Assembly: GCA_021154985.1 (NCBI GenBank)
Contig: JAJNQE010000107.1
Location: 1-63,448, forward strand
Direction: 5' to 3'
DNA from: Hydrogenophaga sp.
Lineage (GTDB): Bacteria > Pseudomonadota > Gammaproteobacteria > Burkholderiales > Burkholderiaceae_C
DNA: 63,448 nucleotides
Part shown: positions 29,125-36,979 of the stretch, piece after piece
How positions within the stretch are numbered: position 1 is the first letter of the stretch
How the letters are laid out: the number at the start of each line of letters is the position of its first letter
Notes under the pieces: generated by a model
Databases searched by the model: none
Told to the model about the DNA's origin: nothing
What the model saw: only the letters and a program-made list of their open reading frames with translations
Translations under genes and position numbers: made by a program

Positions 29125-29378
29125 TGATGCTGCTCCATGCTTCAAGGTGGGATTCCCGGCAGGCCCGACGCCAAGCTCGCCACGATCCTTTGGATTTTGC
29201 CTGCAGGCCCGGCGAATCCTCGTCAAGGGCCTTGGTCGAGGCGGTCGCATAGAACCGAGACAAATTGGCGAACGGCAGATGTGCAGCGAAAGCGGTCCTC
29301 CCAACCGGCGGGCGCGGAAGACTGCAAGTTGCCGCACTGCGGTCATCCCGTCCCATCAGCGGTCTTCTTTGATTGTCC

Positions 29379-30590
29379 TTATTTGGACAGCGCCCTTTCA
29401 ATCTCCTGCGGCAGATCTCTCAGCCTACCGACGACCTTCGTGCCGTATTCCTTTACATGCTTCGCAACGTGTGGTGCCATGTAGCTATCGGCCCTGAAGA
29501 TTGAGACATAGGGCGCATAGAGCGCATGCAGTGCATCCGCGTAGTCGCTCTTCTTGGGCGCTCGGGGCTGAAGGCCGAGCGCGTCCCAAGCAGCCGAATA
29601 AATGCAACGCAATGTCGTCGAGAGCCCCGGACAGTGTTGGGTGACAAGTCGCACATCCGAGATGGGTTGGCAGTCAGGATAGGAGGTCGCGAGAATTCTG
29701 TTTGCAAGCTTGAGTAAAGTGTCGTCCAGCAACGCCTTCCACCCCGACGGGGTAAGTGTGGAGACCGGCACCCTATGGCCGAGTTGCTCTTCCAGGCGAC
29801 GCAACTCCTGCACGCCAGCAATTGCTGCCTGTAATCCGGCAATGTACTTTTCGGAGGGGTCTCGAATCCAACGGATTATTGGACTCATCGTGTCGTGGCT
29901 TTCAGCAAACCAACGCATCACGCAACTTGGATCTCGCAGGCCGTTGAGGAGGGCCGTTTCGGCTTGAGCTTCCGACGCATGGCCGAACACGTAGCGGGTG
30001 AGGACTTCAGCGTCTGCAGGCCTCATTGGATAGCTGCGAAGAATTGCGTCCAGCTCGATTTTGGAATCCTTCCTAGGCAATATGGACTTCAATAACGCGG
30101 TAGGTCGTCCCTTCTTGTACAGCTTGCGATCAGCCGCGCGCCGCTGCGCTCTGGTTATTCCTTGATCCCGAAAGACCTCCTTGATTTCTTCCCTGCGGCT
30201 GGCGTCCGTTACGGGAGGAAGGAGAGAACCCTCATACGCCGGGAACCAGTTAGCGTTTGTGTTCAGCACCGCAAAGGGTTCGGCGGTCAGGTCAGCAGCG
30301 CGAGATACCTCAGCGTTGAATATCTGCTCAAATGAAATGAGAGCGTTTTTGCCGCAGAGCGCGACGAGCAGATCAGCGCGAGCTGCGGCCTCCGGGGTAT
30401 ACGACGGATGGAGTGGCGCCATCTCCATGAGGTGGGTGCCTGAAAACGCGAATGTGACTAAGCCTGAATCGGCCAAGTTCAATAGCTTCAGCCGAATGGC
30501 ATCCAACTCGCCAGTTCTCTTGCTGGAGTCTGACAACGTGGAGTAGTCGTTGTTGTCCAAACAAACAACAAGGCGTGATGGGATCTTCAT
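29379..30590 (-). CDS. 403-residue PIN-like domain protein, accessory, unknown function
   Basis: The N-terminus LVVCLDNNDYSTLSD places an acidic residue (D12) as in PIN nucleases. A second acidic position is E56 in SGTHLMEM. Near the C-terminus SDYADALHALYAPYVSIFRADSYMAPHV supplies D349/D352 and D368, the usual third and fourth acidic positions. A long helical insert of about 280 residues separates the halves. GC is clearly lower than in flanking genes, and an IS element lies 110 bases upstream. No antitoxin-like partner is adjacent. It could be an RNase of a toxin or defence type; an unrelated fold is possible. Confidence 0.6.
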   Translation of the reverse strand: MKIPSRLVVCLDNNDYSTLSDSSKRTGELDAIRLKLLNLADSGLVTFAFSGTHLMEMAPLHPSYTPEAAARADLLVALCGKNALISFEQIFNAEVSRAADLTAEPFAVLNTNANWFPAYEGSLLPPVTDASRREEIKEVFRDQGITRAQRRAADRKLYKKGRPTALLKSILPRKDSKIELDAILRSYPMRPADAEVLTRYVFGHASEAQAETALLNGLRDPSCVMRWFAESHDTMSPIIRWIRDPSEKYIAGLQAAIAGVQELRRLEEQLGHRVPVSTLTPSGWKALLDDTLLKLANRILATSYPDCQPISDVRLVTQHCPGLSTTLRCIYSAAWDALGLQPRAPKKSDYADALHALYAPYVSIFRADSYMAPHVAKHVKEYGTKVVGRLRDLPQEIERALSK

Positions 30591-30728
30591 TGATAACTAT
30601 TTGAACCGAAAACCACAATGAAACCTCCACGGTGCTACGCGGCAGTCACCGAAGTGCATCACTTATCTCGGACATTTGCTTGGCCCATTCCATCTGCGAC
30701 GTAACGTCTCCCCCATATCCGGTCACTT

Positions 30729-31547
30729 CTAAACTGGAGTTGGGCGGCTTTCCAGCTGTTGATCTGACCTCTTTCTGACGAACTCACTCGGGGTCAGGTG
30801 GCCGAGTGAGCCATGCGGACGGTGATGGTTGTAGTCATGCTGCCAAGCTTTCAATTTCTCCTGTGCGTCCTGCATCGTAATGAACTCGTTGACGTTCAGG
30901 AACTCATCGCGCAGCCGACCGTTGAATGACTCGATGAGCCCGTTGTCCGTGGGCTTTCCAGGCCGTGTGTAGTCGAGCTTCACACCGCGGCGCCAGGCCC
31001 ATTCATCGAGTGCCTTGGATGTGAATTCTGTGCCGTTGTCCACGGTGATCGCCTTGGGCCATCCGCGCTGCAGCGCAGCCTCGTCCAGGGCCTTGCCGAC
31101 GCACCGGCCGGTGAGCCGGAAGTTGGCCTCTAGAGACACACTCTCGCGACTCCACTGATCGATCACCGTGAGCACCCGAAATGCCCGTCCATCGAGCATC
31201 TGATCGTGCACGAAGTCCATGCTCCAGTGCTGATTCGGTCCTGTGGCAGGCATTGGCCGACCGCGCTGTAGGCTGATCCGCTTGCGGCGTTTAACCTTCA
31301 TGCGCAACTGCAATCCTTCCAGCCGGTACAGGCGATAGACGCGCTTCTTGCCGATTTCCCAGCCCTCACGCTTGAGCATGACCAGCACGCGCAGGTAACC
31401 GAATCGGGGACGGTCCATCGCGATCTCACGGATGCGCTGGCGCAGCGCACTCTGATCGCGTGCCTCGCTCTTTGCATACCAGACCGATGGTTGCAGCAGC
31501 GCCAGCCGGCACGACCTGCGCACATTCACCTTGAAGCGCTCCTGCAT
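30729..31547 (-). CDS. IS3-family transposase orfB (DDE integrase)
   Basis: This 272-codon frame encodes the rve catalytic domain. The DDE residues are visible in HWSMDFVHD, ITVDNGTEFTS and GLIESFNGRLRDEFLN, followed by HHRPHGSLGHLTPSEF. It is normally made as an OrfAB fusion by -1 frameshifting, and the frame is open upstream of this ATG back to the slippery site. It appears intact. Confidence 0.9.
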   Translation of the reverse strand: MQERFKVNVRRSCRLALLQPSVWYAKSEARDQSALRQRIREIAMDRPRFGYLRVLVMLKREGWEIGKKRVYRLYRLEGLQLRMKVKRRKRISLQRGRPMPATGPNQHWSMDFVHDQMLDGRAFRVLTVIDQWSRESVSLEANFRLTGRCVGKALDEAALQRGWPKAITVDNGTEFTSKALDEWAWRRGVKLDYTRPGKPTDNGLIESFNGRLRDEFLNVNEFITMQDAQEKLKAWQHDYNHHRPHGSLGHLTPSEFVRKRSDQQLESRPTPV

Positions 31548-31579
31548 CCAGACCGCCAGCTCACGCCGCTTGACAGCCT

Positions 31580-31846
31580 TCAGAGCTTTTTTCGGACGAC
31601 CTCCTGGAGGATCTGCTTGTCCAGCGTCAGATCGGCCACGATGCGCTTCAACCTGGCGTTCTCGTCTTCAAGAATCTTCAGGCGCTTGAGCTCGGTCACA
31701 CCCAGGTCGCCGAACTTCTTCTTCCATGTGTAGTACGTTGCCTCGGACACGCCGATCTGGCGGCACACATCGACCACCGGTGTGCCTGACTCAGCCAATC
31801 GCAGTGCGTACGCGATCTGCTCCTCTGAAAATCTCGATCTCTTCAT
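31580..31846 (-). CDS. IS3-family transposase orfA (helix-turn-helix)
   Basis: This 88-residue DNA-binding subunit begins MKRSRFSEEQIAYALRLAESG and contains VCRQIGVSEATYYTWKKKFG (HTH). A leucine-zipper-like end (LEDENARLKRIVADLTLDKQILQ) follows. The ATG at 31846 has an aaggag site; 13 further upstream codons are open but unlikely. Confidence 0.9.
   Translation of the reverse strand: MKRSRFSEEQIAYALRLAESGTPVVDVCRQIGVSEATYYTWKKKFGDLGVTELKRLKILEDENARLKRIVADLTLDKQILQEVVRKKL
31586..31592 (-). other. Programmed -1 frameshift site of the IS
   Basis: On the minus strand the heptamer A AAA AAG occurs a few bases before the orfA stop (31580-31582). A -1 slip there moves ribosomes from the orfA to the orfB frame, which matches the phase difference between the two genes. 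It is standard for IS3-family elements. Confidence 0.75.
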
Positions 31847-31944
31847 TGCTTCTCCTTGCGCCCCTTCGGGCTTGCCGGAAAGCAACCGTACCTCTAGTTT
31901 TGAAAAGTCCGGAATTCGGGGGAGACGTCACTCGGAGCTAGATG

Positions 31945-31966
31945 AAGTACCGGAATTTCGTGGACA
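31945..31966. mobile_element. Possible remnant of a second IS3-like end
   Basis: Fourteen bases beyond the IS right end, CCGGAATTTCGTGGACAG resembles an outward-facing IS3-type terminus. It shares CCGGAATT with the complete element's own inner repeat, in the same orientation. No transposase remains. The rest of 31967-32120 contains only a short hairpin (ACACCTC/GAGGTGT, 32047-32062) downstream of the antiporter gene. Confidence 0.35.
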
Positions 31967-32120
31967 GCGGCCTTTGAAAACTTTCTGGCAGAACTTCTGC
32001 ACTCAGTCTTTAGGCGCCACAGGCGGAAACACCGCGAGCCAGATAGACACCTCACGAGGTGTGGGCCTTGGCAGACCACAACTGCGGTTGATACGACACG
32101 AATGAATCAGCCGTCCAGAT

Positions 32121-33341
32121 CTAGATTCGACCCGTCTCGCGATACTTGTCACGCATGCTCTTGTCGATCGCAGCATTGAACGAGATGGGTGCCAGCAGCG
32201 TGGTGACCACGCCCATCAGAACCAACACAGAAAACATGCCGTGGCCGATGAAACCGCGCTCCAGCGCGATGCTGGCCACCACCAGTTCCATTGCTCCTCG
32301 CCCGTTGAGAATGAATCCAAGACCAAGTGCCTCCCGGTTGGACATGCCGATGGCCCTTCCGCCCATCCATCCCGCCAATACTTTTGAAGCAATGGCTGCT
32401 ATGAGTACCGCGCCAACAAAGGCAACGTCGGCCAAGGCAGAGAGCTGAAACTCCAGCCCCAGATAAGCAAAGAACACGGGCGCGAGGAAGCCACCGGTGA
32501 TCGAACTGAGTGTGCGACGCAGGTCCGCGTAGCGCGCCGGTACGAATTGGCGTTTGTCCAGCAGCAGCGCTCCGAAAAACGCACCGATCACGAAGTGAAA
32601 GCCCAGGTTCTCGCTGAGTGAGCCGAATGCGAGCACAAAGACGATGACGATACCGAACACGGCTTCAGGACCAAACAAGGCCGCCAGTTTCTCGGGTCCC
32701 GCAGACACGTCCACGCCCCGCCGATCCAGCAAGTTCAGCAACGCATTGAGGCCCAATACGGCCATGGCAAGCACCAGCAGTTTCAACGTCACGACGCCAC
32801 CTGTGGTCAGGATCGCAGTCCAGCTCGTCTGCGCAGGCAGCGCCAGGAGCACCCCCAGAATGAACAACGCCATGATGTCGTTGATCACGGCGGTCGACAC
32901 GGAATAGCGGCCAATGGCCGTCTGCAGCAAGCCCATCTCATCGAGCATCTTGACCGCGACCGGCATCGCCGTGATGGAGATGCACAGTCCCAGGAAGATG
33001 ACCCGCATCAGGTCCTGGTCGAAGGCCCAGGCCACGGCAGCACCCGCGCAGAAGGGCAAGAAGAAAGCCACCATCGCAACGACGAAGCCCCGGCCGCGCA
33101 TGGCAGCCTGCACATCCTGGAAACTCATCTCAAGACCCGCATCGAGCACCACCAAAAAGATCGCAAGTGACGCGATGCCGGAGAGCGCTGGATTGGGCTC
33201 AACCAGCCCGAGGATGGCGGGCCCGAGCAAGATGCCCGCGAGCATCTCGCCGACGATGGCCGGCTGGCCCCAACGTGTGAACAAGTGTCCCAGCACACGC
33301 GCGAGCACGATCAGCGTGAGCAAGCTCGTCAAAATCTGCAT
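32121..33341 (-). CDS. CPA2-family cation:proton antiporter (KefB/NapA-like), membrane domain only
   Basis: This 406-residue protein has about 12 hydrophobic helices. Typical segments are GEMLAGILLGPAILG, FLVVLDAGLEMSF, GLCISITAMPVAVKML and ILNGRGAMELVVASIALERG. It lacks the C-terminal TrkA-N nucleotide-binding domain of KefB/KefC, so it is more like short Na+/H+ or K+/H+ exchangers. It is transcribed alone, divergent from the helicase gene. Confidence 0.88.
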   Translation of the reverse strand: MQILTSLLTLIVLARVLGHLFTRWGQPAIVGEMLAGILLGPAILGLVEPNPALSGIASLAIFLVVLDAGLEMSFQDVQAAMRGRGFVVAMVAFFLPFCAGAAVAWAFDQDLMRVIFLGLCISITAMPVAVKMLDEMGLLQTAIGRYSVSTAVINDIMALFILGVLLALPAQTSWTAILTTGGVVTLKLLVLAMAVLGLNALLNLLDRRGVDVSAGPEKLAALFGPEAVFGIVIVFVLAFGSLSENLGFHFVIGAFFGALLLDKRQFVPARYADLRRTLSSITGGFLAPVFFAYLGLEFQLSALADVAFVGAVLIAAIASKVLAGWMGGRAIGMSNREALGLGFILNGRGAMELVVASIALERGFIGHGMFSVLVLMGVVTTLLAPISFNAAIDKSMRDKYRETGRI

Positions 33342-33675
33342 GGTGGTCCCTGATTGACGTTTGTGCGGGAGAGTGTCGCTCAGACAGACCTCGCCACACG
33401 CATGGGGATTCGAATGCTCCAGGAACGACTGCCTGGGAGAGTCAAGGGGTCACATGTCGGTATTGAGCTCGAACGGCTGCAACCCGTCTTTGGTGGTCTT
33501 GCACGCAATGGCATGCACCCTCCCAGCGATCCCCAACCATGGCGACCAAGTGGACAAGGCGCCTGGGAAATTGAGGGGCCCCCGTGCCTCCAGCCGAGAC
33601 TGAGGCAGACTCTGGCCGGTCAATCGCCAGTCAACTGGCGTTCTCAACATCCTGGACGGTTCAATCTGTATTCCT
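33342..33675. other. Divergent intergenic region, no gene seen
   Basis: These 334 bases separate the antiporter (minus) and helicase (plus) starts. I see no convincing coding frame, RNA gene, strong hairpin or clear consensus promoter; promoters for both genes must lie here. Confidence 0.5.
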
Positions 33676-35715
33676 TTGACGGACCTCGACTTCAACCTCA
33701 CCGATCCTTCTGCTGTCGACCATGAGCTGCGCCGCGTGCACGCCCTCATGCAGCTTGAGCAAAAGGAAGACCAGGCCCAGTTCAAACTCAAAAATGCCTC
33801 GGCCAGCATCCCGGAGCGCCAGCGTCGCGGTTTGACGTGGTATCCCGTCACCATCACCGCGGAAGACATCGGCTTTGGCGGCAAGGTGGTGCTGGAGCTG
33901 GAACGACCCGCCAGCCAGCAAGGCCTGCACCTGTTTCAGGTGGGCAAAAACGCTTCGCTGTTTGGCAAAGTGCCCGGGCATTCGTCGGTTGACCAGCCCA
34001 CGCTCAATGGCGTCATCACCAGCGTGCGGCGCAACAAGCTGCTGCTGACCACCACCCGGGAAGAGCTTCCCGACTGGGTGCTTGACGGCGGCAAGCTGGG
34101 CATTGACCTCACCTTCGACGAGGTGAGCTACCGCGAGATGAACCAGGCCATGCTGGAGGTGATGCGCGCCCGGGGCGACCGGCTGGCCGAGCTGCGCGAT
34201 GTGCTGCTGGGCGCGCGGCAGGCCCGCTTTGGCGCGCCCCAGGCCGACGACCTGTTGTATCCCAGCCCGCTCAACGACTCGCAGCTGGCGGCCGTGCGCC
34301 ACGTGATCACGGCCGAGGACGTGGCCATCATCCACGGCCCACCCGGCACCGGCAAGACCACGACGCTGGTGCAGGCCATACGGGAGACCGTGCGGCGCGA
34401 GCGGCGCGTGCTGGTGTGCGCGCCCTCGAACACGGCCGTGGACCTGCTCACCGAAAAGCTGGCCGAGCGAGGCGTCAAGGTGATTCGCCTGGGCAACCCC
34501 AGCCGCGTGTCGGACCTGCTGCTGGAGAACACCCTCGATGCCCGGGTGATGGCCCACCCGAGCTTCAGCAAGATGCGGGCGATGCGCCAAACGGCCGACC
34601 AGTACCGCAACACTGCCAACGAACGCGCCAGCGAGTACGTCCGCCATTTTGGTCACGAGGAACGGCAACAGCGCCAGATGCTGAAGGAAGAGGCGCGGCA
34701 GCTGTTCCTGCAGGCCGACGATCTGGAGCGCTTCATCACCGACGATGTGCTCGACTCGGTGCAGGTCATCACCTGCACGCTGGTGGGCGCCAGCCACCGC
34801 AACCTGCGCCACCTGAGCTTTGAGACCGTCTTCATCGACGAAGCCGCCCAGGCCCTGGAGCCGGGCTGCTGGATTGCGATTGCCAAGGGCCAGCGCGTGG
34901 TGCTGGCGGGCGATCACCACCAGCTGCCACCCACCGTGAAAAGCGAGAAGGCCGCCCGCGAAGGCCTGCGCAAAACCTTGTTTGAAAAGTGCATCCAGCG
35001 CCAGCCGGCCACGGCCCGCATGCTGACCCTGCAGTACCGCATGCACGAGCAGATCATGGCGTTCAGTTCCCAGCGGTTCTACGGCGGCCAGCTGCAAGCG
35101 CACCCGAACGTGCGGCACGCCGGCCTGGACGCGTTCGACCCGGGCTTCGCACCCGACCTGCCGGTGGAATTCCTCGACACGGCCGGCTTCGGGTTCACGG
35201 AGATCACCATTCCTGAGAGCCGCTCCACGGCCAACCCGGAAGAGGCGGACTTGCTGCTCAAGCGCCTCACCCAACTCCTGGAGCCCTACGACCCAGGCCA
35301 GCATGAGCATGACCCGCTCAAGAACCCACTCAAAAAACCACTCACCATAGGCGTCATAGCGCCCTACCGCGCCCAGATCAACTGCCTGAAAGACGCGATC
35401 GAGGAGAGCGAAGCGCTCAACGGCCTGCTGCAGCAGCGCCTGCTCAGCGTGGGCACCGTGGATTCGTTCCAGGGCCAGGAGCGCGACATCATTGCGATCT
35501 CGCTCACGCGCAGCAACCACCTGGGTGAGATCGGCTTCCTCTCGGACATCCGGCGCATGAACGTCGGCATGACCCGCGCCCGCCGCAAGTTGCTGCTCGT
35601 CGGCGACTCGTCCACCCTCGGCGCCCATCCGTTTTTCAAGGACTTGCTGGCCCATGTGGAGCGCATCGGTGGCTACCGCACGGCTTGGGAAATGCCTGAA
35701 TTGAAGCCCGCATGA
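33676..35715 (+). CDS. Superfamily 1 DNA/RNA helicase (UPF1/IGHMBP2-like)
   Basis: This 679-residue SF1B helicase has Walker A HGPPGTGKTTTLVQAI, motif Ia VCAPSNTAVDLLTEKL, Walker B FIDEAAQALEPGCWIA and motif III VVLAGDHHQLPPTV. Motif IV is LTLQYRMHEQI, motif V TVDSFQGQERDIIAISLTRSN, and motif VI RRMNVGMTRARRKLLLVGD. An N-terminal beta-barrel resembles domain 1B of UPF1. Translation appears to start at a TTG (33676), since no ATG fits. Its stop overlaps the ferredoxin start by 4 bases. Substrate and pathway are unknown. Confidence 0.9.
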   Translation: MTDLDFNLTDPSAVDHELRRVHALMQLEQKEDQAQFKLKNASASIPERQRRGLTWYPVTITAEDIGFGGKVVLELERPASQQGLHLFQVGKNASLFGKVPGHSSVDQPTLNGVITSVRRNKLLLTTTREELPDWVLDGGKLGIDLTFDEVSYREMNQAMLEVMRARGDRLAELRDVLLGARQARFGAPQADDLLYPSPLNDSQLAAVRHVITAEDVAIIHGPPGTGKTTTLVQAIRETVRRERRVLVCAPSNTAVDLLTEKLAERGVKVIRLGNPSRVSDLLLENTLDARVMAHPSFSKMRAMRQTADQYRNTANERASEYVRHFGHEERQQRQMLKEEARQLFLQADDLERFITDDVLDSVQVITCTLVGASHRNLRHLSFETVFIDEAAQALEPGCWIAIAKGQRVVLAGDHHQLPPTVKSEKAAREGLRKTLFEKCIQRQPATARMLTLQYRMHEQIMAFSSQRFYGGQLQAHPNVRHAGLDAFDPGFAPDLPVEFLDTAGFGFTEITIPESRSTANPEEADLLLKRLTQLLEPYDPGQHEHDPLKNPLKKPLTIGVIAPYRAQINCLKDAIEESEALNGLLQQRLLSVGTVDSFQGQERDIIAISLTRSNHLGEIGFLSDIRRMNVGMTRARRKLLLVGDSSTLGAHPFFKDLLAHVERIGGYRTAWEMPELKPA

Positions 35716-35984
35716 AGACGTTTCGCATCCGGGTTGAAGGCCAAGCGGCCAGCGCGCAGGCCGACAGCGAGACCAGCTTGTTCGCTGCGATGACACGCGC
35801 AGGCATCGCCTGGCCGGTGTCTTGTCGCAACGGAACCTGTCGCACGTGCATGGCGCGCTTGCTGCAGGGGCAAGTGCGCTACGACATTCCCTGGCCCGGC
35901 CTGAGCGCCGAGGAAAAGATGGAAGGCTACTGCTTGCCCTGCGTTGCCCGGCCCACGTCAGATGTGGTGATCGCCCGGGCCTGA
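35712..35984 (+). CDS. Plant-type 2Fe-2S ferredoxin domain protein
   Basis: This 90-residue single-domain ferredoxin ligates the cluster through C38, C43, C46 (SCRNGTCRTC) and C74, with an additional C77. The spacing CX4CX2C...C is that of plant and adrenodoxin-like electron carriers. Its ATG overlaps the helicase stop (ATGA at 35712-35715), so the two are translationally coupled, an unusual pairing. It may serve an oxygenase or Fe-S enzyme elsewhere. Confidence 0.9.
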   Translation: MKTFRIRVEGQAASAQADSETSLFAAMTRAGIAWPVSCRNGTCRTCMARLLQGQVRYDIPWPGLSAEEKMEGYCLPCVARPTSDVVIARA

Positions 35985-36097
35985 CATCTGGAATGGCCCT
36001 GCGTTTTCATGGGCTTTCTTGCGGGTTTGAATCCAGCGCGGGGTTGCACTGCGTATCAGTCACAGCCGTTATTCAGGCTTCAACCCAAGGAGATTTC

Positions 36098-36649
36098 ATG
36101 ATCAAGCAGACCCTCAGCAAAACTGTTCTGGCCCTGGCCATCGGCACGGCCTCCATCGGCGCTTTCGCGCAGGTCATGGTGGGCGGCGCACCCATGCTGG
36201 CCAGCAAGGACATCATCGACAACGCGGTCAATTCGAAGGACCACACCACGCTGGTGGCCGCCGTCAAGGCTGCGGGTTTGGTGGACACCCTCAAGTCGGC
36301 GGGCCCGTTCACCGTGTTCGCGCCAACCAATGCAGCGTTCGCCGCCCTGCCCGCCGGCACCGTGGACACCCTGCTCAAGCCGGAAAACAAGGGCATGCTC
36401 AGCGGCATCCTCACGTACCACGTGGTCTCCGGCAAGTTCGACGCTGCCGCCATCAGCAAGATGATTGCCGACGGCAAGGGCATGGCTTCGATCAAGACCG
36501 TGGCCGGTGGCACGCTGGTGGCCAAGTCGGCTGGCGGCAAGGTTACCGTGACGGATGAAAAAGGCGGTGTGGCCACCGTGACCATCGCCGATGTGTACCA
36601 GTCCAACGGCGTGATCCACGTGATCGACAAGGTGATGCTGCCCAAGTAA
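36098..36649 (+). CDS. Secreted fasciclin (FAS1) domain protein
   Basis: This 183-residue protein has the signal peptide MIKQTLSKTVLALAIGTASIGAFA and one FAS1 domain. The domain shows GPFTVFAPTNAAFAALPAGTVDTLL (H1 motif), LTYHVVSGKF and SNGVIHVIDKVMLP (H2 region). FAS1 domains mediate adhesion or matrix contacts. A strong aaggaga site lies 5 bases before the ATG. It is a single gene closed by a strong terminator. Confidence 0.93.
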   Translation: MIKQTLSKTVLALAIGTASIGAFAQVMVGGAPMLASKDIIDNAVNSKDHTTLVAAVKAAGLVDTLKSAGPFTVFAPTNAAFAALPAGTVDTLLKPENKGMLSGILTYHVVSGKFDAAAISKMIADGKGMASIKTVAGGTLVAKSAGGKVTVTDEKGGVATVTIADVYQSNGVIHVIDKVMLPK

Positions 36650-36667
36650 GCGGCCTCAACCCCAACA

Positions 36668-36704
36668 ACGGGCGGACTCCCCTGGGAGCCCGCCCGTTTT
36701 TTTT
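36668..36704 (+). terminator. Intrinsic terminator after the fasciclin gene
   Basis: An 8-bp stem (ACGGGCGG / CCGCCCGT) is extended by an inner CTCCC/GGGAG hairpin and followed by eight T residues. It isolates the guanidine operon promoter from upstream transcription. Confidence 0.92.
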
Positions 36705-36739
36705 GGCCGTCGCTCAAGGCTTGCCCACTTGCGTCGGCA

Positions 36740-36756
36740 TTGGCACCGAAGTTGCT
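36740..36756 (+). promoter_or_regulatory. Sigma-54 (-24/-12) promoter of the guanidine operon
   Basis: TTGGCAC, five bases, then TTGCT gives the canonical GG and GC dinucleotides separated by 10 bases. This matches the RpoN consensus exactly at its invariant positions. The predicted start near 36767 is about 35 bases ahead of the riboswitch. An enhancer-binding protein such as NtrC would be needed; I do not see a clear NtrC site in the short upstream stretch. Confidence 0.75.
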
Positions 36757-36799
36757 AACTCACCCATCAGAGAGGCGCTGTGCTCAGCACACGCCAGCC

Positions 36800-36922
36800 T
36801 TGAAGACCGCTAGGGTTCCGGGCTCCGCGCAGTTGACCACCAACTGACGCGGGGCCGTCTGGTCCGAGAGCAGTCGGCCACCATCGCGTGGTTCCACGGA
36901 GGGACAAAAGCCCGGGAGACGC
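36800..36922 (+). ncRNA. Guanidine-I (ykkC) riboswitch
   Basis: The three invariant blocks of the class appear in order: CTAGGGTTCCG (36810-36820), TCTGGTCCGAGAG (36858-36870) and CACGGAGGGACAAAAGCCC running into GGGAGAC (36895-36920). They are separated by two hairpin arms of normal size (GCGCAGTTG...CAACTGACGC and GGCCACC...GCGTGG). The class binds free guanidinium and turns on genes for its degradation or export. Here it lies 58 bases before the permease ATG and heads the carboxylase operon. Confidence 0.93.
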
Positions 36923-36954
36923 TTGCGCTGCAAAGCCCATGCCTCTCCGCCTTT
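36914..36954 (+). promoter_or_regulatory. Possible expression platform of the riboswitch
   Basis: The conserved 3' end of the aptamer contains GGAGA (36915-36919), which could pair with TCTCC (36944-36948), followed closely by TTTT. Formation of this stem would compete with the closing helix of the aptamer and could act as a weak terminator. This is inference by eye; the ribosome site AGGAG (36968-36972) is outside it. Confidence 0.35.
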
Positions 36955-36979
36955 TGGTCCCTCGCTCAGGAGCCCCCGC

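Larger units (their letters stand above)
30702..31930 (-). mobile_element. IS3-family insertion sequence (IS407-like), about 1.23 kb
   Basis: The ends are imperfect inverted repeats: TAACGTCTCCCCC at the left and, read inward from the right, TGACGTCTCCCCC. Both are followed by a CCGG-containing stretch and an AAACT-GAG motif. Inside are orfA and orfB on the minus strand joined by a slippery A6G. I find no matching 3-5 base target duplication beside these ends, so the element may have recombined or its ends are slightly misplaced. Confidence 0.8.

Noticed and set aside
30698..31934. Target-site duplication of the IS
   Set aside because: GACG on the left and CTCG on the right do not match, and shifting the ends by one or two bases does not produce a match.
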